From an uncultured Lactobacillus sp. (GTDB lineage Bacteria > Bacillota > Bacilli > Lactobacillales > Lactobacillaceae), in NCBI RefSeq assembly GCF_910589175.1, contig NZ_CAJURR010000003.1:1-64000 (forward strand): a stretch of DNA of 64,000 bases, read 5' to 3'. Both the position numbers and the translations under genes were made by a program. The notes beneath the pieces are model-generated. The model was not told the origin of the DNA and searched no databases. It worked only from the letters and a program-made list of their open reading frames with translations. Shown here piece by piece: positions 33,367 through 45,433 of the stretch (position 1 is the first letter of the stretch; each line of letters starts with the position of its first letter).

Positions 33367-36042
33367 ATGAAATATTTAAGTAAAAAAGAAAAAAAGATTT
33401 TAAATATAAGCCTAATAAGTTGTTTAACAACTATAGTTCTCTTTTTCCTTTTATCTACTTTGACAGATTGTAACCCAATCTTTGGGGGAGTTCTTTATAG
33501 TGGGGATTTACCAAATCAATATTTATCCTTCTTTCAATATTATCGTCATTTAATGCTCGGTAATTGGAGTAGTGCAGGATTTAGCTTCCTTAATGGTTTA
33601 GGTGGAGATATGGCCGGAAATATCGGTTATTATCTTCTAAGCCCTTTGAACTTTATTGTGTTCCTGTTCCCAGCAAGTAAAATGAATATTGCTGTGTATA
33701 TTATTATCCTGATCAAATTAGGTTTAATGAGTGGAACCTTTACCTGGCTTAGTTTAAAATGGTTTAAATTTAAGTACCAAGCATATCCTGTATTTTTAGG
33801 AATTGCTTATGGTTTGAGTGGATATTCGATTGCCTATGCTGGAAATGTAATGTGGTTTGATGGTTTAGTCTTACTTCCGTTAATTTCCTATGCATTGATC
33901 AGAGGAATCAGGAAGAATGTTTGGCTGGCTTACAGTGTTTTGCTAGCATGTGCCATAATTTTTAATTACTATATCGGCTACATGATTTGTATCTTTTTAG
34001 TAATATTGTTTTTGGCATATACAGTTAATAATTTTGAAAATCGCAAAACTTTCCTCCATCAATTTACCGGTTTTGCAATTAGTTCAATCATTAGTGGATT
34101 AATCAGCGCAGTAGTTATTCTGCCAACTTTCTTTAACCTTTCTAGCAATAAATTATCTCAAGCGGACTTTAATTCTAACTTTGAAATTAAAACTTTAATT
34201 AGTGGTGGAAAAGCTGTTTCAAGATTATTTATTGGTGATACTTACAATGATTGGGCACCAATTTTTGTCGGTACATTAGTTTTAATTGTATTTATTCTTT
34301 ACTTTATTGATGGACGTAATTCTATTAAAGAAAGAATTACTAATCTAATTATTGGGCTCTTTTTTGTTTTAAGTATTACTGTGCCAAAAATCTATCTTTT
34401 TTGGCATGGTGGTCAACAAACTATTGCTTATCCGTATCGTTTTGGATTTATTATTGTATTCTGGTTCTTACTTTTGGCGGCAAAAGAACTGTCTAACTTA
34501 AGTGAGTATCGAAAAGAAAGTAAAAGGGAAAGACTTATTGCTGCTGGCATTTATTTACTTATTAGTCTAGCGGCTGTCTATATTCGTCGCAGAATTGGGC
34601 CATGGAATAGTTATGCTTGGCTTGCAGTTGTCCTAGTAATTGTATTTGGAATTTTAGTTTATTTATCTGATAAAAGATTTGTCCGTGTAACTTTGTTATT
34701 AGTGGGACTAGTTGAATTAGCTGGGAATGCCTATATTGGATTGAATCATTTAGGAATGAAGAGTGGAGCATACCCATCTTATGTGTCTGAAAATCAGAGT
34801 ATTATTTCTCGAATTCCGAATTCTGATAAAACAGGTAGATTAGCTAAAAACTATGAACTAAATAATGATCGCGGTGAAGGATATACCTTTAATTACCGGG
34901 GAATGGAAGAATTTTCATCAAATAATGATTCTCGCATTAGTTCATTGATGACTGATCTTGGTTTTTCAACATTTCGTTATTTCTACTATTATCAAACTGG
35001 TACTGTAGTAACAGATGCTATTTTTAATGTGAAAACATTTATTAATAGTTCACTTTCTAATCAAAGTGTGTCGCCAGAATATATTAGCTATGGTCTAAGA
35101 AATGATTTAAAGAATCATCCTGTAATTTTAAAACAGGGTGATAAGACAGTTTATAGAAATGAAACTTTACCATTTGCTTTTGCAGGTGGTTTAGCTAATA
35201 AGTTAAAATTCAAAGAAGAAAATCCCGTATATAATCAAAATTTAGTTTTAAATTCTTTAACTCAAACTAAGAAAGATGTTTTGAGTTATAGCTCTAAAGA
35301 CGCCGAAATTGATTCTAAGAATGTAAATCTTAAATTTAAGAAGGGCAAGTTTAAAGCTAAGAGAATATCTGATAACTCAGGTGCCATAACATTTACATAT
35401 AACAATTTAAAACCTGATCAGGTCGGTTATATCCGTTTCAGTAAGAATTTAATGGACCAGATTGTGGTTTTGAATAGCTATCAAATGAAGCAGAATCCTG
35501 ATTACCGCCTACCATTTACTGTCTCAATTAATGGAAAAGATGTTTATCTTCAACAATACACAGATCAACTTATTGGAGTTCAAGCTGATAAAGATGGAAA
35601 ACTGGTAGTGAAGATGACTTTAGATGGAAAGTCAAATGAAGTTGAGTTTAAATATCCACGTTTTGTGAATATTAATCAGACGGCCTTAAAAGATAAGGTT
35701 AAAAAAGCTCAAAATAATCGCATGAAGTTTTCTGCGTTTAGGGATAGCTATGTAGCTGGCACAGTAAAGACTGATAAAAATGAAAATTTAGCAACGACCA
35801 TTCCTTATAGTAAAGGATGGCGAGCAGAAGTTGATGGAAAACCAGTTAAAATTAATCGAACTTTGAAAGTGTTTATTGGCTTAAAATTAAAGCCGGGAAC
35901 TCATCAAATAAGTTTCAAATATAGAACACCTGGTTTCTTCATCGGTGCTTTACTAAGTATTATCGGTGTGATTGCCTTAGCTATATATACGTTCTATCTA
36001 AAGAAAAATAAAACATCTATTAATCAGACAACTAGTAAATAG
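33367..36042 (+). CDS. YfhO-family membrane protein, copy 1
   Basis: Large polytopic protein (891 aa from ATG 33367). About 12-13 hydrophobic helices fill residues 20-480 (IGYYLLSPLNFIVFLFPASK, VFLGIAYGLSGYSIAYAGNVMWFDGLVLLPLI, ACAIIFNYYIGYMICIF), then an extracytoplasmic part of some 350 residues and a last helix (FFIGALLSIIGVIALAIYTF). The NGLGGDMAGN..YY block is typical of YfhO proteins, GT-C-like members linked in Bacillus and Listeria to sugar decoration of teichoic acids. Start is uncertain: TTG 33355 is closer to AAAGGAG but only 4 nt away; ATG 33367 matches the MKxLSKxxK start of copy 2. Confidence 0.88.
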   Translation: MKYLSKKEKKILNISLISCLTTIVLFFLLSTLTDCNPIFGGVLYSGDLPNQYLSFFQYYRHLMLGNWSSAGFSFLNGLGGDMAGNIGYYLLSPLNFIVFLFPASKMNIAVYIIILIKLGLMSGTFTWLSLKWFKFKYQAYPVFLGIAYGLSGYSIAYAGNVMWFDGLVLLPLISYALIRGIRKNVWLAYSVLLACAIIFNYYIGYMICIFLVILFLAYTVNNFENRKTFLHQFTGFAISSIISGLISAVVILPTFFNLSSNKLSQADFNSNFEIKTLISGGKAVSRLFIGDTYNDWAPIFVGTLVLIVFILYFIDGRNSIKERITNLIIGLFFVLSITVPKIYLFWHGGQQTIAYPYRFGFIIVFWFLLLAAKELSNLSEYRKESKRERLIAAGIYLLISLAAVYIRRRIGPWNSYAWLAVVLVIVFGILVYLSDKRFVRVTLLLVGLVELAGNAYIGLNHLGMKSGAYPSYVSENQSIISRIPNSDKTGRLAKNYELNNDRGEGYTFNYRGMEEFSSNNDSRISSLMTDLGFSTFRYFYYYQTGTVVTDAIFNVKTFINSSLSNQSVSPEYISYGLRNDLKNHPVILKQGDKTVYRNETLPFAFAGGLANKLKFKEENPVYNQNLVLNSLTQTKKDVLSYSSKDAEIDSKNVNLKFKKGKFKAKRISDNSGAITFTYNNLKPDQVGYIRFSKNLMDQIVVLNSYQMKQNPDYRLPFTVSINGKDVYLQQYTDQLIGVQADKDGKLVVKMTLDGKSNEVEFKYPRFVNINQTALKDKVKKAQNNRMKFSAFRDSYVAGTVKTDKNENLATTIPYSKGWRAEVDGKPVKINRTLKVFIGLKLKPGTHQISFKYRTPGFFIGALLSIIGVIALAIYTFYLKKNKTSINQTTSK

Positions 36043-36057
36043 ATGAAATAAAGATTG

Positions 36058-36085
36058 TACACCCCTCTAAAATTAGAGGGGTGTA
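36058..36085 (+). terminator. Stem-loop between the two yfhO genes
   Basis: Perfect 12-bp stem TACACCCCTCTA / TAGAGGGGTGTA around an AAAT loop. The following TTTAGAATT is a poor T-run, so it may be a weak terminator allowing read-through into copy 2. Confidence 0.65.
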
Positions 36086-36104
36086 TTTAGAATTAAGGAT
36101 CATA

Positions 36105-38747
36105 ATGAAAAAGTTGAGTAAAGTAAAGAAAAATATTCTGAAACTTTGTTTGATAAGTTTTGGAATAACTATGGCGATTTTCCTAATTGTATCTAGTTTG
36201 GCAAATTGTAATCCGTTTTTAGGTGGAGTTTTATGGGGCGGAGATTTACCAGATGAATATCTGTCATTTTTTCAATATCTTCGTCGTTTGATTTTAGGAA
36301 ACTGGAATAGTCTGCAATTTAGTTTTGCTAATGGATTAGGTGCAGATATGGCTGGAAACATTGGCTACTATCTTGCTAGCCCATTTAATTTACTAATTTT
36401 ATTATTTCCAGCTAGTCAAATAAATTTGGCACTCTATGTAATAATTGTTATCAAATTAGGCTTGGTTAGTGCAGCATTTACGTTTTTAATTTTAAAATTT
36501 TTCAATTTTAAAAATCAGATCTATTCAGTTTTTCTTGGAATTATTTATGGATTAAGTGGATATTGCATTGGATATGGAGCAAATTTAATGTGGCTCGATG
36601 GGGTAATCCTATTACCATTAATTATCTATGCTCTAGTCAAAGGTTTAGTTGGAAGACGTTGGACTCTTTATACTGTCTTGCTAGCATGTGCCATAATTTT
36701 TAACTATTATATTGGCTACATGATTTGCATCTTCATGGTAATTGTCTTTTGTGCTTATACAATCAATAATTTTAAGGGTAAAAAAATATTCATCCAGCAG
36801 ATAGTTGATTTTGTAATAAGTTCACTAATTAGTGGATTAATTAGTGCGGTTATTACCTTGCCGACATGGATGAATTTATCTAATAATAAATTTGCTGAAC
36901 ATACTATCAATGAAGGTTTTAAACTAAGTCCAGTTTCTTCAATTGCTAAAAGCATATCTGCTTTATTTATGAAAAATACCTTTAATGGGTCACCGCTTTT
37001 ATTTATTGGTACTTTGGCAATAATTGTTTTCATTTTGTATTTTATTGATAATAAGAATACAAAAAAAGAAAGAATTACTAACTTAGTGATTGGCTTAGTT
37101 TTTCTACTAAGTTTGGTTCAAACAAAAATCTATCTTTTCTGGCATGGAGGACAAAAACCAGTTGGTTTTCCATATCGATTTAGTTTTATTATTATATTTT
37201 GGATTTTATTATTAGCTGCAAAAGAACTAGCAAGTTTTGATTTAAAGAAAAAACAACTCCTGTTAGCATCTGGAACCCTATTTATTTTGGGACTATTAGT
37301 AACTGCCTTAAGGCTGCACTATGGAAAATACGACATTTATATGTTGGTTTCTCTGGGCTTAATTATTTTATTTAGTCTTTTACTTTATTTTTCAGACCAT
37401 AAATCATTTCGTTTTGTTCTCGTGATGGTAGGAGTAGTAGAAATTGCTATTAGTAGTTATCTTACTTTGGACCGGATAGGGATGAAAAGTAATATATATT
37501 CTAATTATGTAACAGAAAATCAAGAGTTATTTGATCATTTACCAGCTGGTGTTAAAAGTAAAAGAATAGCCAAAAATTACTTTTTAAATAATGATCGTGG
37601 TGAAAGCTACGCATTTAACTATAAAGGAGCAGAGATTTTTTCTTCTAATAATGATCCAAAAATTAGTAAATTGTATGCTAACTTAGGATTATCAGCCTAT
37701 GGTTATTATTATTTCTATAAAACCGGAACAGTAGTGACTGATGCTATTTTCAATATTGGTAGTTTTATTGATAATTCCTTACCAAGTCAGAGTATCTCCC
37801 CAGAATATATTAGTTATGGGCTGAGAGATGATTTGAAAAATAATCCAATTTTATTAAAAGAAAAGCAGTACACGGCATATCGAACTGATACATTACCACT
37901 TGTTTTTGCTGGTAACTTATCTAATAATTTGAAATTTAAGAGTAACGATCCTGTTTATAATCAAAATCTAGTTTTAAATTCGTTAACTCAAACTCAAGGA
38001 AATGTCTTAACTTATAGTTCAGAAGTTGCAAAAATTAAAGTAACTGATAGTAAGTTGAATCAAGAAAAGAAGAAGTTTACAGTAACTCGCACATCTAATA
38101 AAGAAGGTAGCGTGACTTTTACTTTTGATGGTTTGAAACCGAAAGAGACGGCCTATATTCAATTTGGTAAAGATTTAATGGGATTTGCGGATCCATTAAC
38201 TACTTATCACGCAAGGCAGGATGGAAATAATAAGTCTGAATTAAGTATTACCGTTAATAAAAAAGATGTTCGACTTCAACCACAAGTTAAACAACTAATT
38301 GGTGTTCGAGCAAACCAAAACGGCCAGGTCCAAATTAAGTGGAGACTAGCAGGAAATAAACGAATTCTGACTAGTGAAATGCCACGTTTAGTAAATATTA
38401 ATTCAACTTTATTGCGATCTAAAATTTCACAAGTTAATAATAAAAAACAGATGCACTTAACAACTTTTAGAGATAATTATCTATCAGGAAAAATAAATAT
38501 TACTAAAAACGAAAATCTGGTAACTACTATTCCATACAGTAGGGGTTGGAAAGTAAAAGTAGATGGTAAACCAGTTAAGGTTAGCCGAACTTTGGATGTA
38601 TTTATTGGTTTAGATATGAAACCTGGTAAACATACTGTAGTAATGAGATATAGGACTCCTGGATTGCTTATTGGAGTTATAACAAGTATCATAGGTATAA
38701 TCTTACTAGTGGTATTTAATGTGTACTTGGAAAAGAAAAAATATTAG
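36105..38747 (+). CDS. YfhO-family membrane protein, copy 2
   Basis: 880-aa paralogue of the previous gene with the same layout: about 12 helices, then a long outside domain (with the shared PEYISYGLR and YNQNLVLNSLTQT blocks) and a C-terminal helix. Start at ATG 36105 (MKKLSKVKKN) has AAGGAT 6 nt upstream; the GTG at 36081 lies in the preceding stem-loop and is rejected. Similarity to copy 1 runs over the whole length, so this is a tandem duplication. Acceptor and sugar donor cannot be told; the two may decorate different polymers. Confidence 0.88.
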   Translation: MKKLSKVKKNILKLCLISFGITMAIFLIVSSLANCNPFLGGVLWGGDLPDEYLSFFQYLRRLILGNWNSLQFSFANGLGADMAGNIGYYLASPFNLLILLFPASQINLALYVIIVIKLGLVSAAFTFLILKFFNFKNQIYSVFLGIIYGLSGYCIGYGANLMWLDGVILLPLIIYALVKGLVGRRWTLYTVLLACAIIFNYYIGYMICIFMVIVFCAYTINNFKGKKIFIQQIVDFVISSLISGLISAVITLPTWMNLSNNKFAEHTINEGFKLSPVSSIAKSISALFMKNTFNGSPLLFIGTLAIIVFILYFIDNKNTKKERITNLVIGLVFLLSLVQTKIYLFWHGGQKPVGFPYRFSFIIIFWILLLAAKELASFDLKKKQLLLASGTLFILGLLVTALRLHYGKYDIYMLVSLGLIILFSLLLYFSDHKSFRFVLVMVGVVEIAISSYLTLDRIGMKSNIYSNYVTENQELFDHLPAGVKSKRIAKNYFLNNDRGESYAFNYKGAEIFSSNNDPKISKLYANLGLSAYGYYYFYKTGTVVTDAIFNIGSFIDNSLPSQSISPEYISYGLRDDLKNNPILLKEKQYTAYRTDTLPLVFAGNLSNNLKFKSNDPVYNQNLVLNSLTQTQGNVLTYSSEVAKIKVTDSKLNQEKKKFTVTRTSNKEGSVTFTFDGLKPKETAYIQFGKDLMGFADPLTTYHARQDGNNKSELSITVNKKDVRLQPQVKQLIGVRANQNGQVQIKWRLAGNKRILTSEMPRLVNINSTLLRSKISQVNNKKQMHLTTFRDNYLSGKINITKNENLVTTIPYSRGWKVKVDGKPVKVSRTLDVFIGLDMKPGKHTVVMRYRTPGLLIGVITSIIGIILLVVFNVYLEKKKY

Positions 38748-38753
38748 TCAAAG

Positions 38754-38786
38754 AATAAAGTCTATAATTTATAGGCTTTATTTTTT
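38754..38786 (+). terminator. Terminator after yfhO copy 2
   Basis: 13-bp stem AATAAAGTCTATA / TATAGGCTTTATT (one G-U) with a 3-nt loop and TTTTTT; the T-run touches the AGGAG ribosome site of hslO. Confidence 0.8.
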
Positions 38787-38801
38787 AGGAGAAAGAAAAA
38801 A

Positions 38802-39677
38802 ATGAAAGATTATTTAGTAAAAGCAATTGATAAAACTAAGAATTTACGATTAATTACGGTTGATGCTAAAGATTTAGTAAGTGAAGCACAAAAAAGACAT
38901 GATACTTGGAGTGCATCTTCAGCTGTGCTTGGAAGAACACTTATTGGAGGATTGCTCTTGTCAGCAGCTTTATTGAAAGATAAAGATGAATTAACTGTTA
39001 GGTTACTTGGAAATGGTCCAGTGGGAGCAACTATTGTAACAGCAAAAGCTGATCTAACAATTAAAGGATATATCCAAAATCCTCATATAGCCCTTCCACC
39101 TAAAAAAGATGGACATATCGATGTAGCAAAAGCCGTTGGAAAAGGTTGGCTTGAGGTAACCAAGGATCAAGGTTTGAAGGAACCATATACAGGTCAAGTT
39201 CCAATTGTTAGTGGGGAGATTGCAGAAGATTTTACATATTATCTAGCCAAATCAGAGCAAATTCCTTCATCTGTTGGGTTATCAGTATTTGTTGAGCCTA
39301 ATAATGAGATTGGGGCTGCTGGGGGATTTATTTTACAAGCATTACCTGGAGCTACTGATGAGCAATTGGCTGAAGTTGAAAAGAGAATCAAGGCTCTTCC
39401 TAATCTTTCTACTTTATTTTTAGATGGAATGACACCTGAAAATTTGGCAGAGAGAATCTTAGGGACTGATTGTAAAATTTTAGCTAAAGAAGATGTTTCT
39501 TTTGCTTGTGATTGTTCGAAAGAAAAATATAGTCAAATCTTGGCTACCTTAAAACCAGCACAATTAAAAGAAATGATTGAGAAGGATCATGGTGCAGAGT
39601 TAGTTTGCCGCTTTTGTAAAGAAAAATATCATTTTACTGAAGATGAGTTAAAAGATGTCCTTAAGAAGGCAAATTAA
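38802..39677 (+). CDS. hslO: Redox-regulated chaperone Hsp33
   Basis: Holdase chaperone switched on by oxidative unfolding. 291 aa; the C-terminal zinc switch has all four Cys as CDC (about residues 236-238) and CRFC (about 269-272). N-terminal blocks RLLGNGPVGATIVTAKAD and VSGEIAEDFTYYLAKSEQIPS are standard. It follows ftsH in many Firmicutes; here the two YfhO genes lie between. AGGAG ribosome site. Confidence 0.95.
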   Translation: MKDYLVKAIDKTKNLRLITVDAKDLVSEAQKRHDTWSASSAVLGRTLIGGLLLSAALLKDKDELTVRLLGNGPVGATIVTAKADLTIKGYIQNPHIALPPKKDGHIDVAKAVGKGWLEVTKDQGLKEPYTGQVPIVSGEIAEDFTYYLAKSEQIPSSVGLSVFVEPNNEIGAAGGFILQALPGATDEQLAEVEKRIKALPNLSTLFLDGMTPENLAERILGTDCKILAKEDVSFACDCSKEKYSQILATLKPAQLKEMIEKDHGAELVCRFCKEKYHFTEDELKDVLKKAN

Positions 39678-39702
39678 AGTGGTGTGTAATGAATAGTTTT
39701 GC

Positions 39703-39708
39703 TATGAT
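39703..39708 (+). promoter_or_regulatory. Candidate extended -10 before dusB
   Basis: TGCTATGAT (hexamer TATGAT at 39703-39708), about 29 nt before the dusB GTG start, with no convincing -35. Confidence 0.35.
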
Positions 39709-39736
39709 ATTAGGGTATTTGAAAGGATGAGCAAGT

Positions 39737-42300
<2,564 letters not shown>

Positions 42301-42307
42301 TTTTACT

Positions 42308-42341
42308 AAATAGACTGTCTTAGAGGACGGTCTATTTTTTT
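42308..42341 (+). terminator. Terminator of lysS
   Basis: Stem AAATAGACTGTCT / GGACGGTCTATTT (with G-U pairs) followed by seven Ts. Confidence 0.82.
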
Positions 42342-42403
42342 CGATATTTTTTCAAAAAAGTACTTGCAATAAAAAGATGTTTTGCTATACTAATAAATGT
42401 ACT

Positions 42404-42478
42404 GCGGAAGTAGTTCAGTGGTAGAACATCACCTTGCCATGGTGGGGGTCGCGGGTTCGAATCCCGTCTTCCGCTCCA
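42404..42478 (+). tRNA. tRNA-Gly (GCC)
   Basis: Full cloverleaf: acceptor GCGGAAG / CTTCCGC, D-arm AGTTCAGTGGTAGAACA, anticodon loop TTGCCAT with GCC at 42436-42438, T-arm GCGGGTTCGAATCCCGT. The CCA end is encoded (42476-42478). Confidence 0.97.
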
Positions 42479-42482
42479 GTAT

Positions 42483-42513
42483 AAAAGACTCACCGAAGTG
42501 TGAGTCTTTTTTG
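42483..42513 (+). terminator. Terminator between the two tRNA genes
   Basis: 11-bp stem AAAAGACTCAC / GTGAGTCTTTT with a short loop and extra Ts, so tRNA-Gly can end independently. Confidence 0.85.
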
Positions 42514-42518
42514 TTATT

Positions 42519-42592
<74 letters not shown>

Positions 42593-42609
42593 TTGAATAT
42601 TATTTTATT

Positions 42610-42646
42610 AAAAAGTTCGTCTTGGGTTAGAAAGACGAGCTTTTTT
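42610..42646 (+). terminator. Terminator after tRNA-Pro
   Basis: Stem AAAGTTCGTCT / AGACGAGCTTT (one G-U) with an 8-10 nt loop and TTTTTT. Confidence 0.8.
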
Positions 42647-42676
42647 GTATATAATGTTCATGAAAATATCAAATGG

Positions 42677-42704
42677 TTTACATTTACTAAATGTAAGTGA
42701 TAAT
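42677..42704 (+). promoter_or_regulatory. clpC promoter with embedded 19-bp palindrome
   Basis: TTTACA (42677-42682), 16-bp spacer, GATAAT (42699-42704). A perfect palindrome TTACATTTA-C-TAAATGTAA covers 42678-42696, i.e. the -35 and nearly the whole spacer, the usual place for a repressor operator. It does not fit the CtsR heptad repeat, the CIRCE element or the PerR box. Confidence 0.65.
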
Positions 42705-42757
42705 ATATTTGTCTAAAGATTGTAATATTGATCTTAAAAGAAGTAAGGCGGTGCAAA

Positions 42758-45226
42758 ATGGAAAAATCATATAGTGATAGTGCAAAAAATGTTCTTGAAA
42801 TTGCTAAAGAGCAAGCACAAAACTTTCACCATCGAATTATTGGAACAGAGCATGTTCTGCTTGCTTTAGTAATTGAAGCTAATGGAGATGCTGGAAAACT
42901 TTTGCGTGAAAGAAACGTAACACCAACCTTAGTGCGAGAAGAAATTGAAAGATATACTGGTTATGGTTCAAGTCCAAAGGCCACATATATGGAAATGTCC
43001 CCCCGCTTAAGTCTAGTTTTGAATTTTGCTAAACAAAAGGCTGACGAATTAGGGACTGCTCAAATTGAGACGAAACATATTTTGCTAGGTTTGTTAGCTA
43101 GTGATCAAATTTTAGCAAGTTTAATTTTGAAAAATATTGGTGTAGATCCACGAGATTTAAGTCAGGATGTAAATGAGAGTTTCATGGATGGTTCTGGGGA
43201 AGAAGATAATATTCTTGGCATTTCTTCAGCAACTGGCGTGAAAAAAGGCAAGTCATTAACGCCTAATTTAGATAAAGTTAGCGTGAACTTAAATAAAAGA
43301 GCACGTGAAGGTGCGATTGATCCGGTAATCGGTAGAGATAAAGAGATAAAGCGAGTAATTCAAATTTTATCTCGAAGAACTAAAAATAATCCTGTTTTAG
43401 TGGGAGAACCGGGTGTTGGTAAGACTGCAGTTGCACAAGGAATAGCTACTGCAATTGTAAATCATGAAGTTCCGGATACTCTAGCTAAAAAACGAGTTAT
43501 GGCATTGGACATGGGAAGTTTAATTGCTGGAACTAAATATCGTGGTGAATTTGAAGATAGAATGAAGAAAATTCTAAAAGAAATTCAACGTGATGGTTCT
43601 GTCATCTTATTTGTTGATGAAATGCATACTTTGATTGGTGCAGGTGGAGCAGAAGGCGCAATTGATGCTTCAAATATCTTAAAGCCTTCATTAGCACGTG
43701 GTGATATTCAAATGATTGGTGCTACTACTTTTGATGAGTACCAAAAATATATTGAAAAAGACCAGGCTTTAGCAAGACGTTTCCAACAAGTAAAAATTGG
43801 TGAACCTTCAAAAGAAGAAACTGTGGATATTTTAAAAGGATTGCGTCCTAAATATGAAAAATTCCACAATGTAAAAATTGAAGATGAAGCAATTAAGGAT
43901 GCAGTTGAATTTTCAACACGTTATATTGCTAATCGGTTCTTACCTGATAAAGCTATTGATTTGATTGATGAAGCAAGTGCAGCTGTAAAAATTCAAGCAA
44001 TTGGTAAAAGTGATCCACGTTTAACAAAACTTGATACGCAAATTAATGATGTTATTCATCAAAAAGAACAGGCTGCAGAGAATCAAAATTTTGTTCAAGC
44101 AGCTAAATTGCGGGATGAAGAAAATAAGCTTACACAGGATCGGGATAAATTAATCGAAAAAGCAGAGAATAAAAACTCTAAAAAGTCGATTGTTGATTCT
44201 GATAAGATCGCTCAAATTGTATCTGAATGGACTGGTGTGCCTGTTACTAGGATGAAGAAGAGTGAAACAAAACGTTTAGCTCACTTAGAAAATATCTTGC
44301 ATGAACGTGTAATTGGACAGGACGAAGCTATTAGTGCCGTAAGTCGAGCAATTAGACGAAGCAGAAGTGGAATTAAGGATGAAAATCGTCCAATCGGTTC
44401 ATTCTTATTCTTAGGACCTACTGGTGTCGGTAAGACAGAATTAGCTAAGGCTCTTGCTGCAGCAGTATTTGGCTCAGAACGCAATATTATTCGTGTCGAC
44501 ATGTCTGAATACATGGATCAGATTGCAACAAGCAAATTAATTGGTTCGGCACCGGGATATGTAGGATATGAAGAGGGCGGTCAGCTTTCAGAACGTGTAA
44601 GACGTAATCCATATTCAGTAATTTTGTTAGATGAAGTAGAAAAAGCTCATCCAGATGTGTTTAACTTATTACTACAAGTTTTAGATGAAGGATTTTTAAC
44701 TGATTCTAAAGGTAGAAAAGTTGATTTTAGAAATACTATTATTATCATGACTTCTAACCTTGGTTCACGTAGTTTACAAGAAGATAAGACAGTCGGATTT
44801 GCAGCTGATAATGCCGATAAAAATAAACTTCAACAAGAAAAAGTTACAGCAGCAGTTAAACAATTCTTCAGACCAGAATTTTTAAACAGAATTGATGAAA
44901 CGGTTGTCTTTGATAGCTTAACTAAGAAGCAATTGCGTGAAATTGTTAGCTTGATGACTGGTCATTTAGTAGATCGCTTAGCTAAAAAAGACGTAACCTT
45001 AAAGATCTCACCAGCAGCTTTGGATGTATTAGCTAAAGATGGATTTGATCCAGAGATGGGTGCCCGTCCATTACGTCGTGCAATTCAACATGAACTTGAA
45101 GACGTGATTGCTGAAGATTTAATTAGTGAAAAAATTAAGGCTGGTCAAATTGTAAAAATTGGAGCCCATCAGGGTAAATTAAAATTTACAATTGTTGATA
45201 AAGAGAAGACTTTAGTTAAAAATTAG
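42758..45226 (+). CDS. clpC: ATP-dependent Clp protease ATP-binding subunit ClpC
   Basis: Hsp100 unfoldase that feeds proteins to ClpP. 822 aa: two Clp_N repeats (residues 1-145), first AAA module with GEPGVGKTA (about 216), a UVR-type coiled coil ([33 protein letters not shown]), second AAA module with GPTGVGKTE (about 553) and the C-terminal D2-small domain with [15 protein letters not shown]. The UVR motif marks ClpC rather than ClpE. Start ATG 42758 with AAGGCGGTG; the upstream GTG/ATT starts lack a ribosome site. No ctsR or mcs genes precede it, which differs from Bacillus. Confidence 0.95.
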   Translation: MEKSYSDSAKNVLEIAKEQAQNFHHRIIGTEHVLLALVIEANGDAGKLLRERNVTPTLVREEIERYTGYGSSPKATYMEMSPRLSLVLNFAKQKADELGTAQIETKHILLGLLASDQILASLILKNIGVDPRDLSQDVNESFMDGSGEEDNILGISSATGVKKGKSLTPNLDKVSVNLNKRAREGAIDPVIGRDKEIKRVIQILSRRTKNNPVLVGEPGVGKTAVAQGIATAIVNHEVPDTLAKKRVMALDMGSLIAGTKYRGEFEDRMKKILKEIQRDGSVILFVDEMHTLIGAGGAEGAIDASNILKPSLARGDIQMIGATTFDEYQKYIEKDQALARRFQQVKIGEPSKEETVDILKGLRPKYEKFHNVKIEDEAIKDAVEFSTRYIANRFLPDKAIDLIDEASAAVKIQAIGKSDPRLTKLDTQINDVIHQKEQAAENQNFVQAAKLRDEENKLTQDRDKLIEKAENKNSKKSIVDSDKIAQIVSEWTGVPVTRMKKSETKRLAHLENILHERVIGQDEAISAVSRAIRRSRSGIKDENRPIGSFLFLGPTGVGKTELAKALAAAVFGSERNIIRVDMSEYMDQIATSKLIGSAPGYVGYEEGGQLSERVRRNPYSVILLDEVEKAHPDVFNLLLQVLDEGFLTDSKGRKVDFRNTIIIMTSNLGSRSLQEDKTVGFAADNADKNKLQQEKVTAAVKQFFRPEFLNRIDETVVFDSLTKKQLREIVSLMTGHLVDRLAKKDVTLKISPAALDVLAKDGFDPEMGARPLRRAIQHELEDVIAEDLISEKIKAGQIVKIGAHQGKLKFTIVDKEKTLVKN

Positions 45227-45230
45227 TTTT

Positions 45231-45259
45231 TTGACAAATTAGTAATATAAGTGTAAAAT
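45231..45259 (+). promoter_or_regulatory. Strong promoter of the rpoB leader
   Basis: TTGACA (45231-45236), exactly 17 bp, TAAAAT (45254-45259). Transcription should begin near 45266, about 170 nt before rpoB. Confidence 0.8.
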
Positions 45260-45263
45260 ACTA

Positions 45264-45356
45264 AACGTTTAAAAGGCTGAAATTCAGGATTTCGCTGATC
45301 TATTGTCCAGCGAGATGATAAAACAAAAACGACATTTACGTTGTTTTTGTTTTTTT
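45264..45356 (+). ncRNA. Structured rpoB leader RNA (Lacto-rpoB-like) ending in a terminator
   Basis: The leader has a 9-bp stem ATTTCGCTG / CAGCGAGAT (45289-45297 with 45308-45316, one G-U) and then an intrinsic terminator, ACAAAAACGAC / GTTGTTTTTGT (45323-45350) with T-run. A conserved RNA called Lacto-rpoB is known upstream of rpoB in lactic acid bacteria; I assign this region to it by position and general shape, not by alignment. It may control rpoBC by attenuation, or release a small RNA. Confidence 0.55.
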
Positions 45357-45374
45357 GTACCCAAATTTTGACTT

Positions 45375-45402
45375 TTTGCAATTTGTAACACAAATGTAAT
45401 AT
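45375..45402 (+). promoter_or_regulatory. Possible second rpoB promoter
   Basis: TTTGCA (45375-45380), 16 bp, TAATAT (45397-45402), downstream of the leader terminator. The spacer holds a small palindrome ATTTGT-AAC-ACAAAT (45381-45395). Confidence 0.45.
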
Positions 45403-45433
45403 TTAGATTCTTATATAAGAAAGGATGTTTTCT

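Noticed and set aside
42678..42696. PerR/Fur/CopY box reading of the clpC palindrome
   Set aside because: The PerR core TTATAAT-ATTATAA and the CopY core TACAnnTGTA do not fit; spacing between TACA and TGTA is too long.
42600..42757. CtsR or CIRCE box before clpC
   Set aside because: No GGTCAAA heptad repeats and no TTAGCACTC inverted repeat; only the TTACATTTA palindrome is present.
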